Part shown: positions 55,500 through 63,818 of the stretch, piece by piece
Layout of the letters: every line of letters starts with the position of its first letter
Numbering within the stretch: the stretch's first letter is position 1
Source of the DNA: Herbaspirillum seropedicae
GTDB lineage: Bacteria; Pseudomonadota; Gammaproteobacteria; Burkholderiales; Burkholderiaceae_D
Direction: 5' to 3'
DNA length: 64,000 bases
Assembly (NCBI RefSeq): GCF_001040945.1
Contig: NZ_CP011930.1
Span: 3,095,021 to 3,159,020, forward strand
Notes under the pieces: generated by a model
What the model was told of the DNA's origin: nothing
Seen by the model: the letters and a program-made list of their open reading frames with translations, nothing else
The model's database searches: none
Program-made: the position numbers and the translations under genes

Positions 55500-56201
55500 T
55501 CAGGAAGACTTGCGGCGACGCAGTTGGGTCAGCGCCAGCAGGCCCAAGGCGAACAGGGCCATGGAGGCGGGTTCCGGCACCTGGTAGATGTATTGCAGGT
55601 AGACCATGCCGTTGGCGCTGGCCGAGTAGCCATTCATCACGTTGGGCGGCAGGGAGCCGGACTGGCTGCCTTCGCCATCGACATTGATGGTCACGCTGTT
55701 CTGGCCTCCGATATAGGCGGCCAGCGAGGCGGGGGTGCCGTTCACGGTCACCGGGCCGGACTGGATGCCGGTCACGGTGTTGCTGATGCTCTTGCTGCCG
55801 AAGCTGCCCAGCGAGGGCGCAGCCGGGACCACGCCAGCGAATTGCGGGGTGGTGGTCAACTGGTTCACGGTGGAAAGGCCCAGGGGACCGGTGGCGGTAA
55901 TGGTCGAGGTCGCAAAGACCGGGCGCGGATTGCCCACGGTGACCGCGTGGGTGTTGAAGTTGTAGATGGTGTCGGTGAGGGTTTCATCCATGATGAACTT
56001 GACCGTCACGCCGATCAGCTTGCCCAGGGAGGCATTGAAGCCATTGAACTGGACGGTGGCGCTGGCATCGATGGTGGGCAGGTCGAACGCGGCTTGCTGC
56101 CAAGCCGATGTCACCGTGGTCAGGGTCGCGTGGGCCGGAGCGGCGGCCATGAAGCTGGCTGCGGCAGCAAAAGAAACCAGCAGGGAAGAAAACTTTTTCA
56201 T
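55500..56201 (-). CDS. PEP-CTERM sorting domain protein (choice-of-anchor E-like), paralogue
   Basis: This 233-residue exported protein has a signal peptide (MKKFSSLLVSFAAAASFMAA, cut near APAHAT) and the tag VPEPASMALFALGLLALTQL with tail RRRKSS. It shares the fold and many motifs with the 54577 protein (WQQAAFDLPTIDASAT, FNASLGKLIGV, TGPLGLSTVNQL, NGTPASLAAYIG). The two probably arose by tandem duplication. ATG 56201 is chosen at the start of the signal peptide. Its own sigma-54 promoter and PrsR box lie upstream. Confidence 0.93.
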   Translation of the reverse strand: MKKFSSLLVSFAAAASFMAAAPAHATLTTVTSAWQQAAFDLPTIDASATVQFNGFNASLGKLIGVTVKFIMDETLTDTIYNFNTHAVTVGNPRPVFATSTITATGPLGLSTVNQLTTTPQFAGVVPAAPSLGSFGSKSISNTVTGIQSGPVTVNGTPASLAAYIGGQNSVTINVDGEGSQSGSLPPNVMNGYSASANGMVYLQYIYQVPEPASMALFALGLLALTQLRRRKSS

Positions 56202-56244
56202 GATAGATTTAATAATAAAAAAAGTGTTGGGCGCCACAACACTA

Positions 56245-56260
56245 AGCAATCGGCATGCCA
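56245..56260 (-). promoter_or_regulatory. Sigma-54 promoter of PEP-CTERM gene 55500
   Basis: Read leftward, TGGCATGCCGATTGCT matches TGGCAC-N5-TTGCW with one mismatch and exact spacing. Predicted transcript start near 56233, about 32 nt before the ATG at 56201. Confidence 0.82.
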
Positions 56261-56313
56261 ACAATTAAATATCATTAAAATCAATGGCTTATGAAATTTT
56301 CAAGGGGAAAATG

Positions 56314-58485
56314 ATGGGTCTGTGTCAAGAATTCCGGCAGCTGCGCGGCTCCCTGTTGCTACTGGCCTGGATGACCTTGCCCGGCCTGCCCCCGGCACAG
56401 GCCGCCAGCGCTGATACGATCCCCAGCTTGCCCTCGGTACGCATCGAAAATACCGCCCGGACCGAGCAAAAGGAGGTCGCCCTCACCTTCGGCCAGGTCT
56501 TCAAGCCTGGCGACTTCAAGCGTGACAGCACCGTCAGGCTCAAGCTTGCGGACGGCCAGGACCTGCCCCTGCAACTGGACATCAAGGCTAGGCATGCCGA
56601 TGGCTCGGTGCGTCACGCCATCCTGTCGACGGTGTTGCCGGTGCTGGGCGAAGGCCAGCCGCTGGAACTGAAGATGGAGGCTGCGCCGGGCCAGCCGGCG
56701 CAGTCCGCAGAGCCAGGAGCGGAAAAGGCAAGGGGCAAGGCATCCAGCCTGGCCGCAGAACGCCTCAAGGCCTTGCTCGCTGAGCCCTTCGACGCCAGCG
56801 TGGCCATCACCATCGATGGCCGCAGCTACCGCGCCAGCCCGCGCCCGGGCTTGCAGCAGGGGGCTTACCGGCTATGGCTGGACGGTGCGGTGGTGACCGA
56901 ATGGCTGGTCAATGCGCCGCTGCTGGACGCCCAGAACCGGCCGCATCCGCACCTGCAGGTGCGCTACGCCATCCGCGACTATGGTCGCAAGGGCGGCGTA
57001 CGGATCGACGTGACGGTGGAAAACGACTGGGCCTTCGAGGCCGCGCCGGGCAACTTCAGCTACGACGTCCACATCGACCTGGATGGCCACAGCGTCTACG
57101 ACAAGAGCGGCCTGACCCACTATCACCACACGCGCTGGCGCAAGGTGTTCTGGCGCGGGACCGCGCCGCAGGTCAACGTGCGCAGCGACACCGCCTACCT
57201 CATCGCCAGCCGCGCCCTGCCCAACTATGACCGCAGCAGCATGGTGGCCGAAAAGGCCCTGCGCGACCTGGCCAGCGCCTGGACCGGTCCCAAGACCGAA
57301 CCCATGGGCGCCGGCGTGGCCAACCCGGCCATGCCCACCACCGGGGGCCGCCCCGATATCGGCCTGCTGCCGGGCTGGAACGTGCTCTGGCTGCTCAGCA
57401 TGGACCGCCGTGCGCGCGAGGCCAGCCTGGGCACCGGCGACCTGGCAGGCAGTTGGTCGATCCACTACCGCGACCGCAGCAGCGACCGTCCGGTGAGCCT
57501 GGCGCGCTTCCCCGCCCTGACCCTGCTGGGCCAGCCCGGCGATGCGCGCAATCCACGCACCGGCAAGAGCGAAGCCTTCCCGCCCTGCCAGGGCTGCAGC
57601 AATCCCAACATCGCCGATTCAGCCCACATGCCGGCCATGAACTACCTGCCCTACCTGCTCACGGGCGACTACTACCAGCTCGAGGAATTGCAGTTCTGGG
57701 CCACCTGGGCGGTGTTCAAGAGCAATCCCGCCTATCGCGGCTACGCCCAGGGGCTGGTGCATCGCAGCCAGGTGCGCGACCAGGCCTGGACCCTGCGCAG
57801 CCTGGGCCAGGCGGCCTACATCACGCCCGACGACGATGCGCTCAAGAAGGAGCTGCAAGACATCGTCAAGAACAACCTGGACTGGTACACCGCGCAATAC
57901 GTCAACAACAGCCAGGCCAATCGCCTGGGCATCATCGTCGATAACGCCATCGTCTACCAAGGCAACACCGGGATTGCGCCTTGGATGGATGATTTCTTCA
58001 CATCCTCAATCGGTTACCTGAATGATCTTGGATACCAGGAAGCCCTGCCGCTGCTGCGCTACAAGGCGGCCTTCCCAGTGGCGCGGATGACGCACCCGGG
58101 CTACTGCTGGATCTTCGGCGCGGCCTACAGCATCCCGGTGCGGCCCGACCAGAACGCGCCGCTCTACACCGACCTGGGTCAGGCCTACCAGGCCATGCTG
58201 GCGGCCAACTACCGCGACAACGCACCGGCGCTGGCGCAGACGGCCTGCGCCAGCGACGCCATGGCGCAGCTGCTGAAATTACGGGGAGGAGAAATGACGG
58301 GCTATTCCAGCCAGCCGGCCGGATTTCCCTCCAACCTGCAGCCGGCCCTGGCCTACAGCGTCGACAGCGACGCGCCTGGAGCCAGACAGGCCTGGGAGAG
58401 GTTCATGCGGCGCTCGGTGAAGCCGGACTATGGCCTGGGACCGCAGTTTTCGGTGATGCCGCGCACCGCTGGCAAGAGCAACTGA
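56314..58485 (+). CDS. Large secreted protein with YetA/rhamnogalacturonan-lyase-like N-terminal domain
   Basis: This protein of about 723 residues has a signal peptide ending near PAQAAS. Residues about 45-130 (VALTFGQVFKPGDF, then HADGSVRHAIL) resemble the N-terminal beta-sandwich of YetA/PcRGLX-type exo-lyase proteins. The C-terminal half is helical and aromatic-rich with PGWNVLWLLSMDRR, FPPCQGCSNPN and NYLPYLLTGDYY, like an alpha/alpha-barrel. It may be a periplasmic or secreted enzyme acting on the polysaccharide; this is tentative. Starts at 56284, 56311 and 56314 are possible; AGGGG six bases before 56314 favours that one. Confidence 0.75.
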   Translation: MGLCQEFRQLRGSLLLLAWMTLPGLPPAQAASADTIPSLPSVRIENTARTEQKEVALTFGQVFKPGDFKRDSTVRLKLADGQDLPLQLDIKARHADGSVRHAILSTVLPVLGEGQPLELKMEAAPGQPAQSAEPGAEKARGKASSLAAERLKALLAEPFDASVAITIDGRSYRASPRPGLQQGAYRLWLDGAVVTEWLVNAPLLDAQNRPHPHLQVRYAIRDYGRKGGVRIDVTVENDWAFEAAPGNFSYDVHIDLDGHSVYDKSGLTHYHHTRWRKVFWRGTAPQVNVRSDTAYLIASRALPNYDRSSMVAEKALRDLASAWTGPKTEPMGAGVANPAMPTTGGRPDIGLLPGWNVLWLLSMDRRAREASLGTGDLAGSWSIHYRDRSSDRPVSLARFPALTLLGQPGDARNPRTGKSEAFPPCQGCSNPNIADSAHMPAMNYLPYLLTGDYYQLEELQFWATWAVFKSNPAYRGYAQGLVHRSQVRDQAWTLRSLGQAAYITPDDDALKKELQDIVKNNLDWYTAQYVNNSQANRLGIIVDNAIVYQGNTGIAPWMDDFFTSSIGYLNDLGYQEALPLLRYKAAFPVARMTHPGYCWIFGAAYSIPVRPDQNAPLYTDLGQAYQAMLAANYRDNAPALAQTACASDAMAQLLKLRGGEMTGYSSQPAGFPSNLQPALAYSVDSDAPGARQAWERFMRRSVKPDYGLGPQFSVMPRTAGKSN
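56323..56340 (-). promoter_or_regulatory. Putative PrsR binding box, copy 3
   Basis: Read leftward, CTGCCGGAATTCTTGACA fits TGYCGG-N5-TTKACA, 63 bp upstream of the sigma-54 promoter at 56260. It overlaps the first codons of the divergent gene at 56314, so binding could also affect that gene. Confidence 0.55.
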
Positions 58486-58556
58486 GCAGCCAGCGGGCGG
58501 GCCAAGGAAGAAGCACAGCGGGACCAGGTCAGGCGATGCGACCTGATCCGCGCCGA

Positions 58557-59177
58557 TCAGAAGATGCTTTCGGGGATGACCAGGATGTCGCCCGGGCGCA
58601 TGGCCAGGTTGGCGGAGATGTCGCCATCCTTCATCAGATCGTCCAGGCGCACGGCGATCTTGGTCTGCTTGCCGTCGACCAGGCGGATCACGCTGGCGCG
58701 GTTGCCAGCGGCGAACTCGGTGGTGCCGCCCACGGCAATGACCACGTCCAGCAGCGACATTTCCTTGCGATAGGGCAGCGCCTGTGGCTTGGCGGCCTGG
58801 CCGATGACGCGGATCTGGTCGCTGTAGATGCCCGAGAAGCCAGTCACCACCACGGTGACCACCGGATCGGTGATATAGGCCGACAAGGCCTTGGCGATCT
58901 CGGCGCCGACTTCCTTGGGAGTCTTGCCGCTGGCCTCGATGTCATTGGCCAGGGGCGTGGAGAACTTGCCATCCGGACGCACCGGCACCACCAGCGAGAC
59001 CTCGGGATTGCGCCAGACGATGACGTTGAGGTTGTCGCCCGGTCCGATGCGGTACTCGCTGTTTACCGGCGCCGCCGGGACGCTGGCGGTATCGGCCACG
59101 GGACGGCTGGCACAGCCTGCCAGCAACAGGGTGGAGGCGAGGATGTAGCTTGCATAGCGCACGAGTTGAGGCCGCAT
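58557..59177 (-). CDS. XrtA system exopolysaccharide export lipoprotein (Wza/EpsE-like, TIGR03027 type)
   Basis: This 206-residue outer-membrane lipoprotein has the lipobox LAGC (Cys22), a poly_export domain (EYRIGPGDNLNVIVWRNPEV near residue 40) and one SLBB domain (IYSDQIRVIGQAAKPQALPY). It should form the outer-membrane channel for the polymer. It is usually next to the chain-length gene in XrtA loci; here it is about 28 kb away and on the opposite strand. ATG 59177 has AAGGAA upstream. I found no sigma-54 promoter for it. Confidence 0.93.
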   Translation of the reverse strand: MRPQLVRYASYILASTLLLAGCASRPVADTASVPAAPVNSEYRIGPGDNLNVIVWRNPEVSLVVPVRPDGKFSTPLANDIEASGKTPKEVGAEIAKALSAYITDPVVTVVVTGFSGIYSDQIRVIGQAAKPQALPYRKEMSLLDVVIAVGGTTEFAAGNRASVIRLVDGKQTKIAVRLDDLMKDGDISANLAMRPGDILVIPESIF

Positions 59178-59441
59178 GGACTTTCCTTTTTGTTGTCGTC
59201 AATGAAGTGAGATTTCCCCCGAACCAAACGCGCAATACGCGGTCGCGCCGGCTGATTGAGTGGCAGGATAAGCAAGTGTTTATATTTCGTCAACAAGGAT
59301 GAGAAAAATGTCGCGCGCAGACGATAGCCGACCTTGTTGAAAGTTGCCGCAAGATAACAGGAAGTTAGGAACAAACGACGGATGCAGCCGCATCGTGATG
59401 CGCAGCAGCGGAAAAGGCGGGGGAAAGGCGGAGGGACAAAG
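59178..59441. other. Gap upstream of the export lipoprotein gene
   Basis: This gap of about 260 bp holds the promoter region of the leftward export gene. I see AT-richer stretches near 59270-59310 but no convincing -35/-10 pair, sigma-54 element, PrsR box or open reading frame. The tRNA terminator starts at its right edge. Confidence 0.45.
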
Positions 59442-59472
59442 AAAAAAGGGCCCATCTTGCGATGGACCCTTT
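59442..59472 (-). terminator. Terminator of tRNA-Arg
   Basis: Read leftward, AAAGGGTCCATC pairs with GATGGGCCCTTT (one G-T wobble, 4-nt loop GCAA) and ends in six Ts, 6 bp after the tRNA 3' end. Confidence 0.88.
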
Positions 59473-59477
59473 ATATC

Positions 59478-59554
59478 TGGTGCGGCTGGCAGGAATCGAA
59501 CCCACGACCCCTTGGTTCGTAGCCAAGTACTCTATCCAGCTGAGCTACAGCCGC
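59478..59554 (-). tRNA. tRNA-Arg (anticodon ACG)
   Basis: The leftward 77-nt sequence folds as a full cloverleaf. The acceptor stem GCGGCTG pairs with CAGCCGC, the D arm is AGCTCAGCTGGATAGAG, the anticodon arm is CTTGG-CTACGAA-CCAAG with ACG at 59520-59518, and the T arm contains GGTTCGATTCC. The 3' CCA is encoded. ACG reads CGN Arg codons after conversion to inosine. It is a single gene with its own terminator. Confidence 0.97.
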
Positions 59555-59618
59555 GAAAGAATGAAATTATAAGGGATTTTTTGTTCATTGCAAACGTTTT
59601 TTATAAAAAAATGAGAAT

Positions 59619-60638
59619 TCACTTCCTGCCGAGCAAGGTCTCTGCATCGCCAGGAAAAACGAAACGACGCACCCAGCCCATGCGCATGAGCCCGTGGGCC
59701 AGGCCCATGCTGATGATCATCGTGGCCAGCATGGACAGCACGAACTTGCCGCCCTGCCCCACCTGCGGCAAGCCCTTCTCGCAGAGCCGGTACACCACCA
59801 GGGCGACAAAGGGATGGATCAGGTAGACCGGCAAGGTATGCTGTCCGCCCCAGGCCAGCAGCGCAGGCAGGCGCAGGCGCGCCGCCTGGAACAGCATGAG
59901 CGCCCCGCAGACCGACTCGAGGTCGTTGAGCAACAGCGCCGGCAGGCTGCGATAGTCGCTCACCAGCGCAAACCCCAGCTCCTGGCTCAGCCCCGCCGCC
60001 ATCTGCGCAGCCTTCACCGCCACGAACACCAGCCCGGTCAGCAAGACCCCCGCCAGCGGGCCCAGCCGCGCGCTGCAATGGGTGTTGAGCCACACCAGCA
60101 GATAACACAAGGGCAAGGCATAGACCGCCGGCAGCAGGCCCAGCGGCAGATAGTCGCGGATGAGCGGTGCGATCGGACCGATGACCAGGTGCGCCGCCAA
60201 CAGCACCAGCAGGCAGATGCGGCGCAGCGCCGGGCCGCGCGCATCGATGAAGGCGCGCAGCAGCAGCAGGGAGAGCAAGGACGGCAGGAACCACAGCAAG
60301 GCCATCTGGGTGGCGTTCTTGAGGGCGTCGTTGTTGCCGCTGTAGAGCGCCAGCAGCAAGCGCCCTGCTGCCGCCATCGACACCCCGGCCTGCGTGACCA
60401 TGGTCAGCGCAGCCATGGCGCAGACGATCAGCAGGAAGGGATAGTAGTAGCGGCAGACGATCTTGCCGACATAGTCCCAGTCCAGCGCCGGCGCAGGCCG
60501 CAGCAGCGGCAGCGCCAGGAAGCCCAGGACATGGAAGGCGAACCCGGTCAGGAACAGGGGGAACAGCTGGTGGGCATATTCATTGTGGTCGAACATGACC
60601 AGCAGGATCAGCACGGCCTTGATGACGTTCTGGTTCAT
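59619..60638 (-). CDS. Membrane acyltransferase family 3-like protein
   Basis: This 339-residue integral membrane protein has about ten hydrophobic helices in the pattern of acyltransferase 3/OpgC-like proteins, with an early MFDHNEYAHQLFPLFLTG containing the conserved His and a later TLPVYLIHPFVALVVYRL. It probably acetylates or succinylates the polysaccharide or its lipid-linked repeat in the inner membrane. ATG 60638 overlaps the stop of the ligase gene (ATGA), so the two are translationally coupled; a longer open frame runs inside the ligase gene only. Confidence 0.85.
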   Translation of the reverse strand: MNQNVIKAVLILLVMFDHNEYAHQLFPLFLTGFAFHVLGFLALPLLRPAPALDWDYVGKIVCRYYYPFLLIVCAMAALTMVTQAGVSMAAAGRLLLALYSGNNDALKNATQMALLWFLPSLLSLLLLRAFIDARGPALRRICLLVLLAAHLVIGPIAPLIRDYLPLGLLPAVYALPLCYLLVWLNTHCSARLGPLAGVLLTGLVFVAVKAAQMAAGLSQELGFALVSDYRSLPALLLNDLESVCGALMLFQAARLRLPALLAWGGQHTLPVYLIHPFVALVVYRLCEKGLPQVGQGGKFVLSMLATMIISMGLAHGLMRMGWVRRFVFPGDAETLLGRK

Positions 60639-61960
60639 GCGAGCGCTCCGGGCTTGCCCTGGCCAGGCAGATAGGCCGGCAGGATGCGTTTTTCCAGGAC
60701 CACGATCAGCGCGCACAGCGTGTAGGTCATGTCGAAATAGGCAAAGCTGAGCGCGGCCGCGCCCACGCAGTAGGCGAACAGCGAGAGCTGCAGCGCCGTG
60801 GCCAGGCTGGCGATCCATTCCGGCGCGCCCACCTCGGTGGCGGTGCGGGCCACGCGGGCCGCCTTGCGGAAGGCGGTGACCAGGATGCACAGGAACAGCA
60901 GCAGCCCCGGGAAGCCATGCTCGCCCAGCACCTGGAAATAGATGCTGTGGGCCGCGTGCGCGCCGCGCGTGTCGGGGACCGCATCGCCGGTCGGGAAGAA
61001 GGACAGCATATGGAAATCCAGCGACAGCAGTGTCCACACCGGCCAATATTCCAGCGACTTGAAACCGCCACCCAGCAGCGGATGCTGCAAGGCCAGGATG
61101 GTGGAAAGCTTCCAGGCCACGACCCGGCCCATGAACGAACTGTCACCACCGACCCGTTCGATGGTGTCCATGCGATGGAACCACTCGGAGGGAATCAGCC
61201 CCACCACCAGGCTGCCGGCGATGAGCACCGAGACCAGCAGCAGGATCTTGCGCCGGCTCTTGAGGAAGAGATAGCCGCCCACCACGGTCAGGGCGATGAA
61301 GCCGCCGCGCGACTGCGTGCCGATGATGGACACCACCAGCAGCAGCAGGCTGCCCAGCAGCCCCAGGCGCAGCAGCCGCGAGCGCTTGCCGTATTCGGCC
61401 AGCAGGTAGAAGGTCAGCGGCAGCATCATGGCGAAGGCGATGGAGAGCTCGTTGCGGTCGCCCAGGGTGTGGGTGGCGAAGCCTTCGATCTTGTGGCCGC
61501 CGCCGCTGGCGATGAACTTGAGGCCTTCCAGGCCGGCGTAGAAGCCCACCGACAGCACCAGGCACCAGAGCACGAATTCGATGTGCTCCTTCTTCGTCAG
61601 CACCAGGGTGATGAGCACGAACAGCACCACCGTCTTGAGGAAATCGTTCCAGAAGCCCCACACCCGATCCGGCATGGCCAGGGCAAACACCGAGGTCACC
61701 GTGGTCCAGGCGAAGAACAGCAGCACGAAGGCGCCGGTATTGCCGACCTCGAAACGGTTCTTGTTGCGCGAACAGAGGTAGGAAAGGATGGCCGAGGCCG
61801 AGATGAGCAGGTTGTAGCGGATCCCCGCAGCCATGCCGTAGACCCAGGCATTGGGATAGAACATGGCCGTCCAGATCCAGAGGCCCAGGCCGATGAAGGG
61901 GCGTTTCAGGGTGGCGTAGAGCAGGAAAGGCAGTACGCAGAGCAGGATGATGTCGCGCAT
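60635..61960 (-). CDS. O-glycosylation ligase/polymerase, exosortase A-associated (TIGR03097, Wzy-like)
   Basis: This 441-residue membrane protein has about 11-12 helices and the large periplasmic loop of the O-antigen ligase/Wzy superfamily (residues about 300-370, with GRVVAWKLSTILALQHPLLG and HAAHSIYFQVLGEHGFPG). The latter H-x10-G motif is typical. It fits TIGR03097. It would either polymerise the repeat unit or ligate glycan to protein. ATG 61960 (MRDIILLCVLPF) begins just before helix 1; the longer frame is not similar to the family. Confidence 0.9.
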   Translation of the reverse strand: MRDIILLCVLPFLLYATLKRPFIGLGLWIWTAMFYPNAWVYGMAAGIRYNLLISASAILSYLCSRNKNRFEVGNTGAFVLLFFAWTTVTSVFALAMPDRVWGFWNDFLKTVVLFVLITLVLTKKEHIEFVLWCLVLSVGFYAGLEGLKFIASGGGHKIEGFATHTLGDRNELSIAFAMMLPLTFYLLAEYGKRSRLLRLGLLGSLLLLVVSIIGTQSRGGFIALTVVGGYLFLKSRRKILLLVSVLIAGSLVVGLIPSEWFHRMDTIERVGGDSSFMGRVVAWKLSTILALQHPLLGGGFKSLEYWPVWTLLSLDFHMLSFFPTGDAVPDTRGAHAAHSIYFQVLGEHGFPGLLLFLCILVTAFRKAARVARTATEVGAPEWIASLATALQLSLFAYCVGAAALSFAYFDMTYTLCALIVVLEKRILPAYLPGQGKPGALA

Positions 61961-61985
61961 GGCGGGTCTTGGGCTCCGGTTGCGG

Positions 61986-62081
61986 CTACTGCTCGCCCGG
62001 ATCGCGCCGGTCGTTCTTGAGCGCCCACCGGCACAGGTAGACGACCGCCAACAGGTCCATTGCCCACAGGATACTTTCCAC
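61986..62081 (-). CDS. Candidate small membrane protein of 31 residues
   Basis: A short leftward frame from GTG 62081 to TAG 61986 encodes MESILWAMDLLAVVYLCRWA followed by LKNDRRDPGEQ. It has one hydrophobic helix and a charged tail, and GGGGAGGGG lies five to six bases before the start. It ends 25 bp before the ligase gene on the same strand, so it would be the first gene of that operon. An internal ATG (62060) would give 24 residues. I do not recognise it with certainty; conservation in related genomes would settle it. Confidence 0.5.
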   Translation of the reverse strand: MESILWAMDLLAVVYLCRWALKNDRRDPGEQ

Positions 62082-62175
62082 GCCTTGCCCCTCCCCAAGC
62101 GCTCGTGCTCGTTCATCCGGCCCGCCGCTCGCCTGAACAGGCAAACTCCCCCGGACCGCCCCCACTGCGAGCGAA

Positions 62176-62181
62176 ATTATA
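62176..62181 (-). promoter_or_regulatory. Perfect -10 hexamer upstream of the ligase operon
   Basis: Read leftward, TATAAT matches the sigma-70 -10 exactly in otherwise GC-rich DNA, about 95 bp before the small gene. The -35 at 17-bp spacing (TAGGCG) is poor, so an activator may be needed. Confidence 0.4.
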
Positions 62182-62324
62182 CTTTAGACAACACTTGTCG
62201 CCTATCCTGTCGTGCTTGTTGTTGTGCTTGTTGTGTGTTTCCTGTTGTGCTTGCTGCAGCCCCAAGCACCCTCGCCCGCTCACTTGGCAGGTACAGGCGG
62301 ATGACCTGCAGACGGGGGGCCGCT

Positions 62325-63020
62325 ATGATGAAGCTTTATTCGCTTCCCGCTGCATTCATGTCACATCCTCTTCCTCCTCCTGCCACTGCCATCCATATCC
62401 GCGAACAGGAACGCGAACGGATCGCCCGCGACCTGCACGACGATCTGGGCGGCGTTCTGGCGGGCGTCGGCATGGCGCTGGGCCGCTTGCAGGAGCAACT
62501 GGCTGCGCAAGGCCTGGCCGCCCCGCTGGCCGAGGCCGACGAGGCCAGGCAGTTGCTGCAGCAAGCCATGGCCAGCATGCACAGCATCATCGATGAGCTG
62601 CACCCGCCGATCGTGGAGTTCGGGCTGGTCGATGCCTTGCAGTGGCAGTGCCGGCAGATCCAGCGCGAATACCGCCTGCACTGCCAGCTGGACTGCCCGC
62701 CCACGCTGGAGCAGGAAGATCGCTTCCTGATCCTGGGCCTGCTGCGCATCCTGCGCGAAGCGGCCAGCAATGCCGCGCGCCATGGCCGCGCCAGCGCGTT
62801 GCGGGTGGACCTGCGGATGCGCCAAGCCAGGCTGGAAATGCAGATCGCCGATGATGGCTGCGGCATCGCACCGCTCCACGCCAAGGAAGTCGCCCCGCGC
62901 CACGGACATGGCTTGCGCAACATGCGGGAACGGGCGCAGGCGCTGGGCGGAGAGCTCTTCATCGAGGCCGGCCAGGACGGCGGGGTCGTGATCAGAACGC
63001 TCATCCCTGTTGCGCGCTGA
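62325..63020 (+). CDS. NarL-type sensor histidine kinase (soluble)
   Basis: This protein of about 231 residues is a HisKA_3 kinase without any sensor or membrane domain. The phospho-accepting His is in RIARDLHDDLGGVLAG, followed by IIDELHPPIVEFGLVDAL and an HATPase domain with EAASNAARHG, ADDGCGIAP and HGHGLRNMRERAQALGG. It should phosphorylate the LuxR-type regulator encoded 94 bp downstream. The start is uncertain: ATG 62325 has a G-rich ribosome site, ATG 62358 (MSHPLPPP) has none. Any signal must come from a partner protein. Confidence 0.88.
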   Translation: MMKLYSLPAAFMSHPLPPPATAIHIREQERERIARDLHDDLGGVLAGVGMALGRLQEQLAAQGLAAPLAEADEARQLLQQAMASMHSIIDELHPPIVEFGLVDALQWQCRQIQREYRLHCQLDCPPTLEQEDRFLILGLLRILREAASNAARHGRASALRVDLRMRQARLEMQIADDGCGIAPLHAKEVAPRHGHGLRNMRERAQALGGELFIEAGQDGGVVIRTLIPVAR

Positions 63021-63114
63021 GTGAACGCTATAGAATACGGCCTGCTTCTGCCTGTGGGCAGCCACGACCAAACGCTTTGAATAATCCGCCCCCTCCGCAC
63101 CGCATGCACCGCCC

Positions 63115-63768
63115 ATGAGCAAGAAAGTCACCGCCGCCATCAAGGTCCTGATCGCCGACGACCATGCCATCGTCCGCGAAGGCCTGCGCCAGATCTGCGC
63201 GGGCAGCAAGGACATCATGGTCGCAGGCAACGCCGCCAACGGCCTGGAAGCCATCAAGCTGGCGCGTGAAGGCAATGGCGACGTGCTGCTGCTGGACATC
63301 GTCCTGCCGGACCGCAATGGCATCGACATCCTCAAGCAGATCCGCAAGGAACAGCCAGAGCTGCCGGTGCTGATCCTGTCCATCCATCGCGAGGACCAGT
63401 ACGCCATCCGCGCCCTCAAGGCCGGAGCGGCGGGCTTCCTCAACAAGCAGGCGGCCCCGGCCGAACTGCTGGCGGCGATCCGCCAGGCGGCCTCGGGGCG
63501 CAAGTACGTGAGCCCCTCGCTGGCCCAGGAGCTGGCCAACCAGATCGGCTTCGACCACGAGACGCCGCTGCATGAGACCCTCTCTGATCGCGAATACCAG
63601 ACCATGGTCATGATCGCCTCCGGCAAGACGGTCAGCGACATCGCCGCCGAGCTGACGCTGTCGGTCAAGACCATCAGCATGTACCGCTCGCGGGTGCTGT
63701 CGAAGATGAAGATGCGCCACAACGCCGAGCTGACCCATTACGCGCTCAAGAACGCCCTGGTGGAATAA
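63115..63768 (+). CDS. NarL/LuxR-family response regulator
   Basis: This 217-residue regulator has a receiver domain with ADDH near residue 15, phospho-acceptor D61 (LLLDIVLPDRNG) and Lys in AGFLNKQ, and a C-terminal LuxR-type helix-turn-helix (LSDREYQTMVMIASGKTVSD then IAAELTLSVKTISMYRSRVL). It is the evident partner of the kinase upstream. It resembles UvrY/FixJ-like regulators. Its position next to the polysaccharide locus suggests, but does not prove, control of matrix or lifestyle genes. Confidence 0.93.
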   Translation: MSKKVTAAIKVLIADDHAIVREGLRQICAGSKDIMVAGNAANGLEAIKLAREGNGDVLLLDIVLPDRNGIDILKQIRKEQPELPVLILSIHREDQYAIRALKAGAAGFLNKQAAPAELLAAIRQAASGRKYVSPSLAQELANQIGFDHETPLHETLSDREYQTMVMIASGKTVSDIAAELTLSVKTISMYRSRVLSKMKMRHNAELTHYALKNALVE

Positions 63769-63818
63769 ACGTAAAAGAAGGAAAAAGTCACCAATCCACA
63801 CCGCCGCCCAGGCCGCCT

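Noticed and set aside
59478..59554. tRNA-Arg as an integration site of a mobile element
   Set aside because: No integrase, no repeated tRNA 3' end and no change of gene type are visible on either side within the window.
59344..59826. Open reading frame encoding GRNRTHDPLVRSQVLYPAELQP
   Set aside because: This is the well-known false translation across the antisense of a tRNA gene; the tRNA-Arg explains the sequence.
62210..62256. Imperfect GTGCTTGTTGT repeats as a possible CRISPR or regulatory repeat
   Set aside because: The units are short, irregular and without spacers; they look like simple low-complexity sequence in the gap before the kinase gene.
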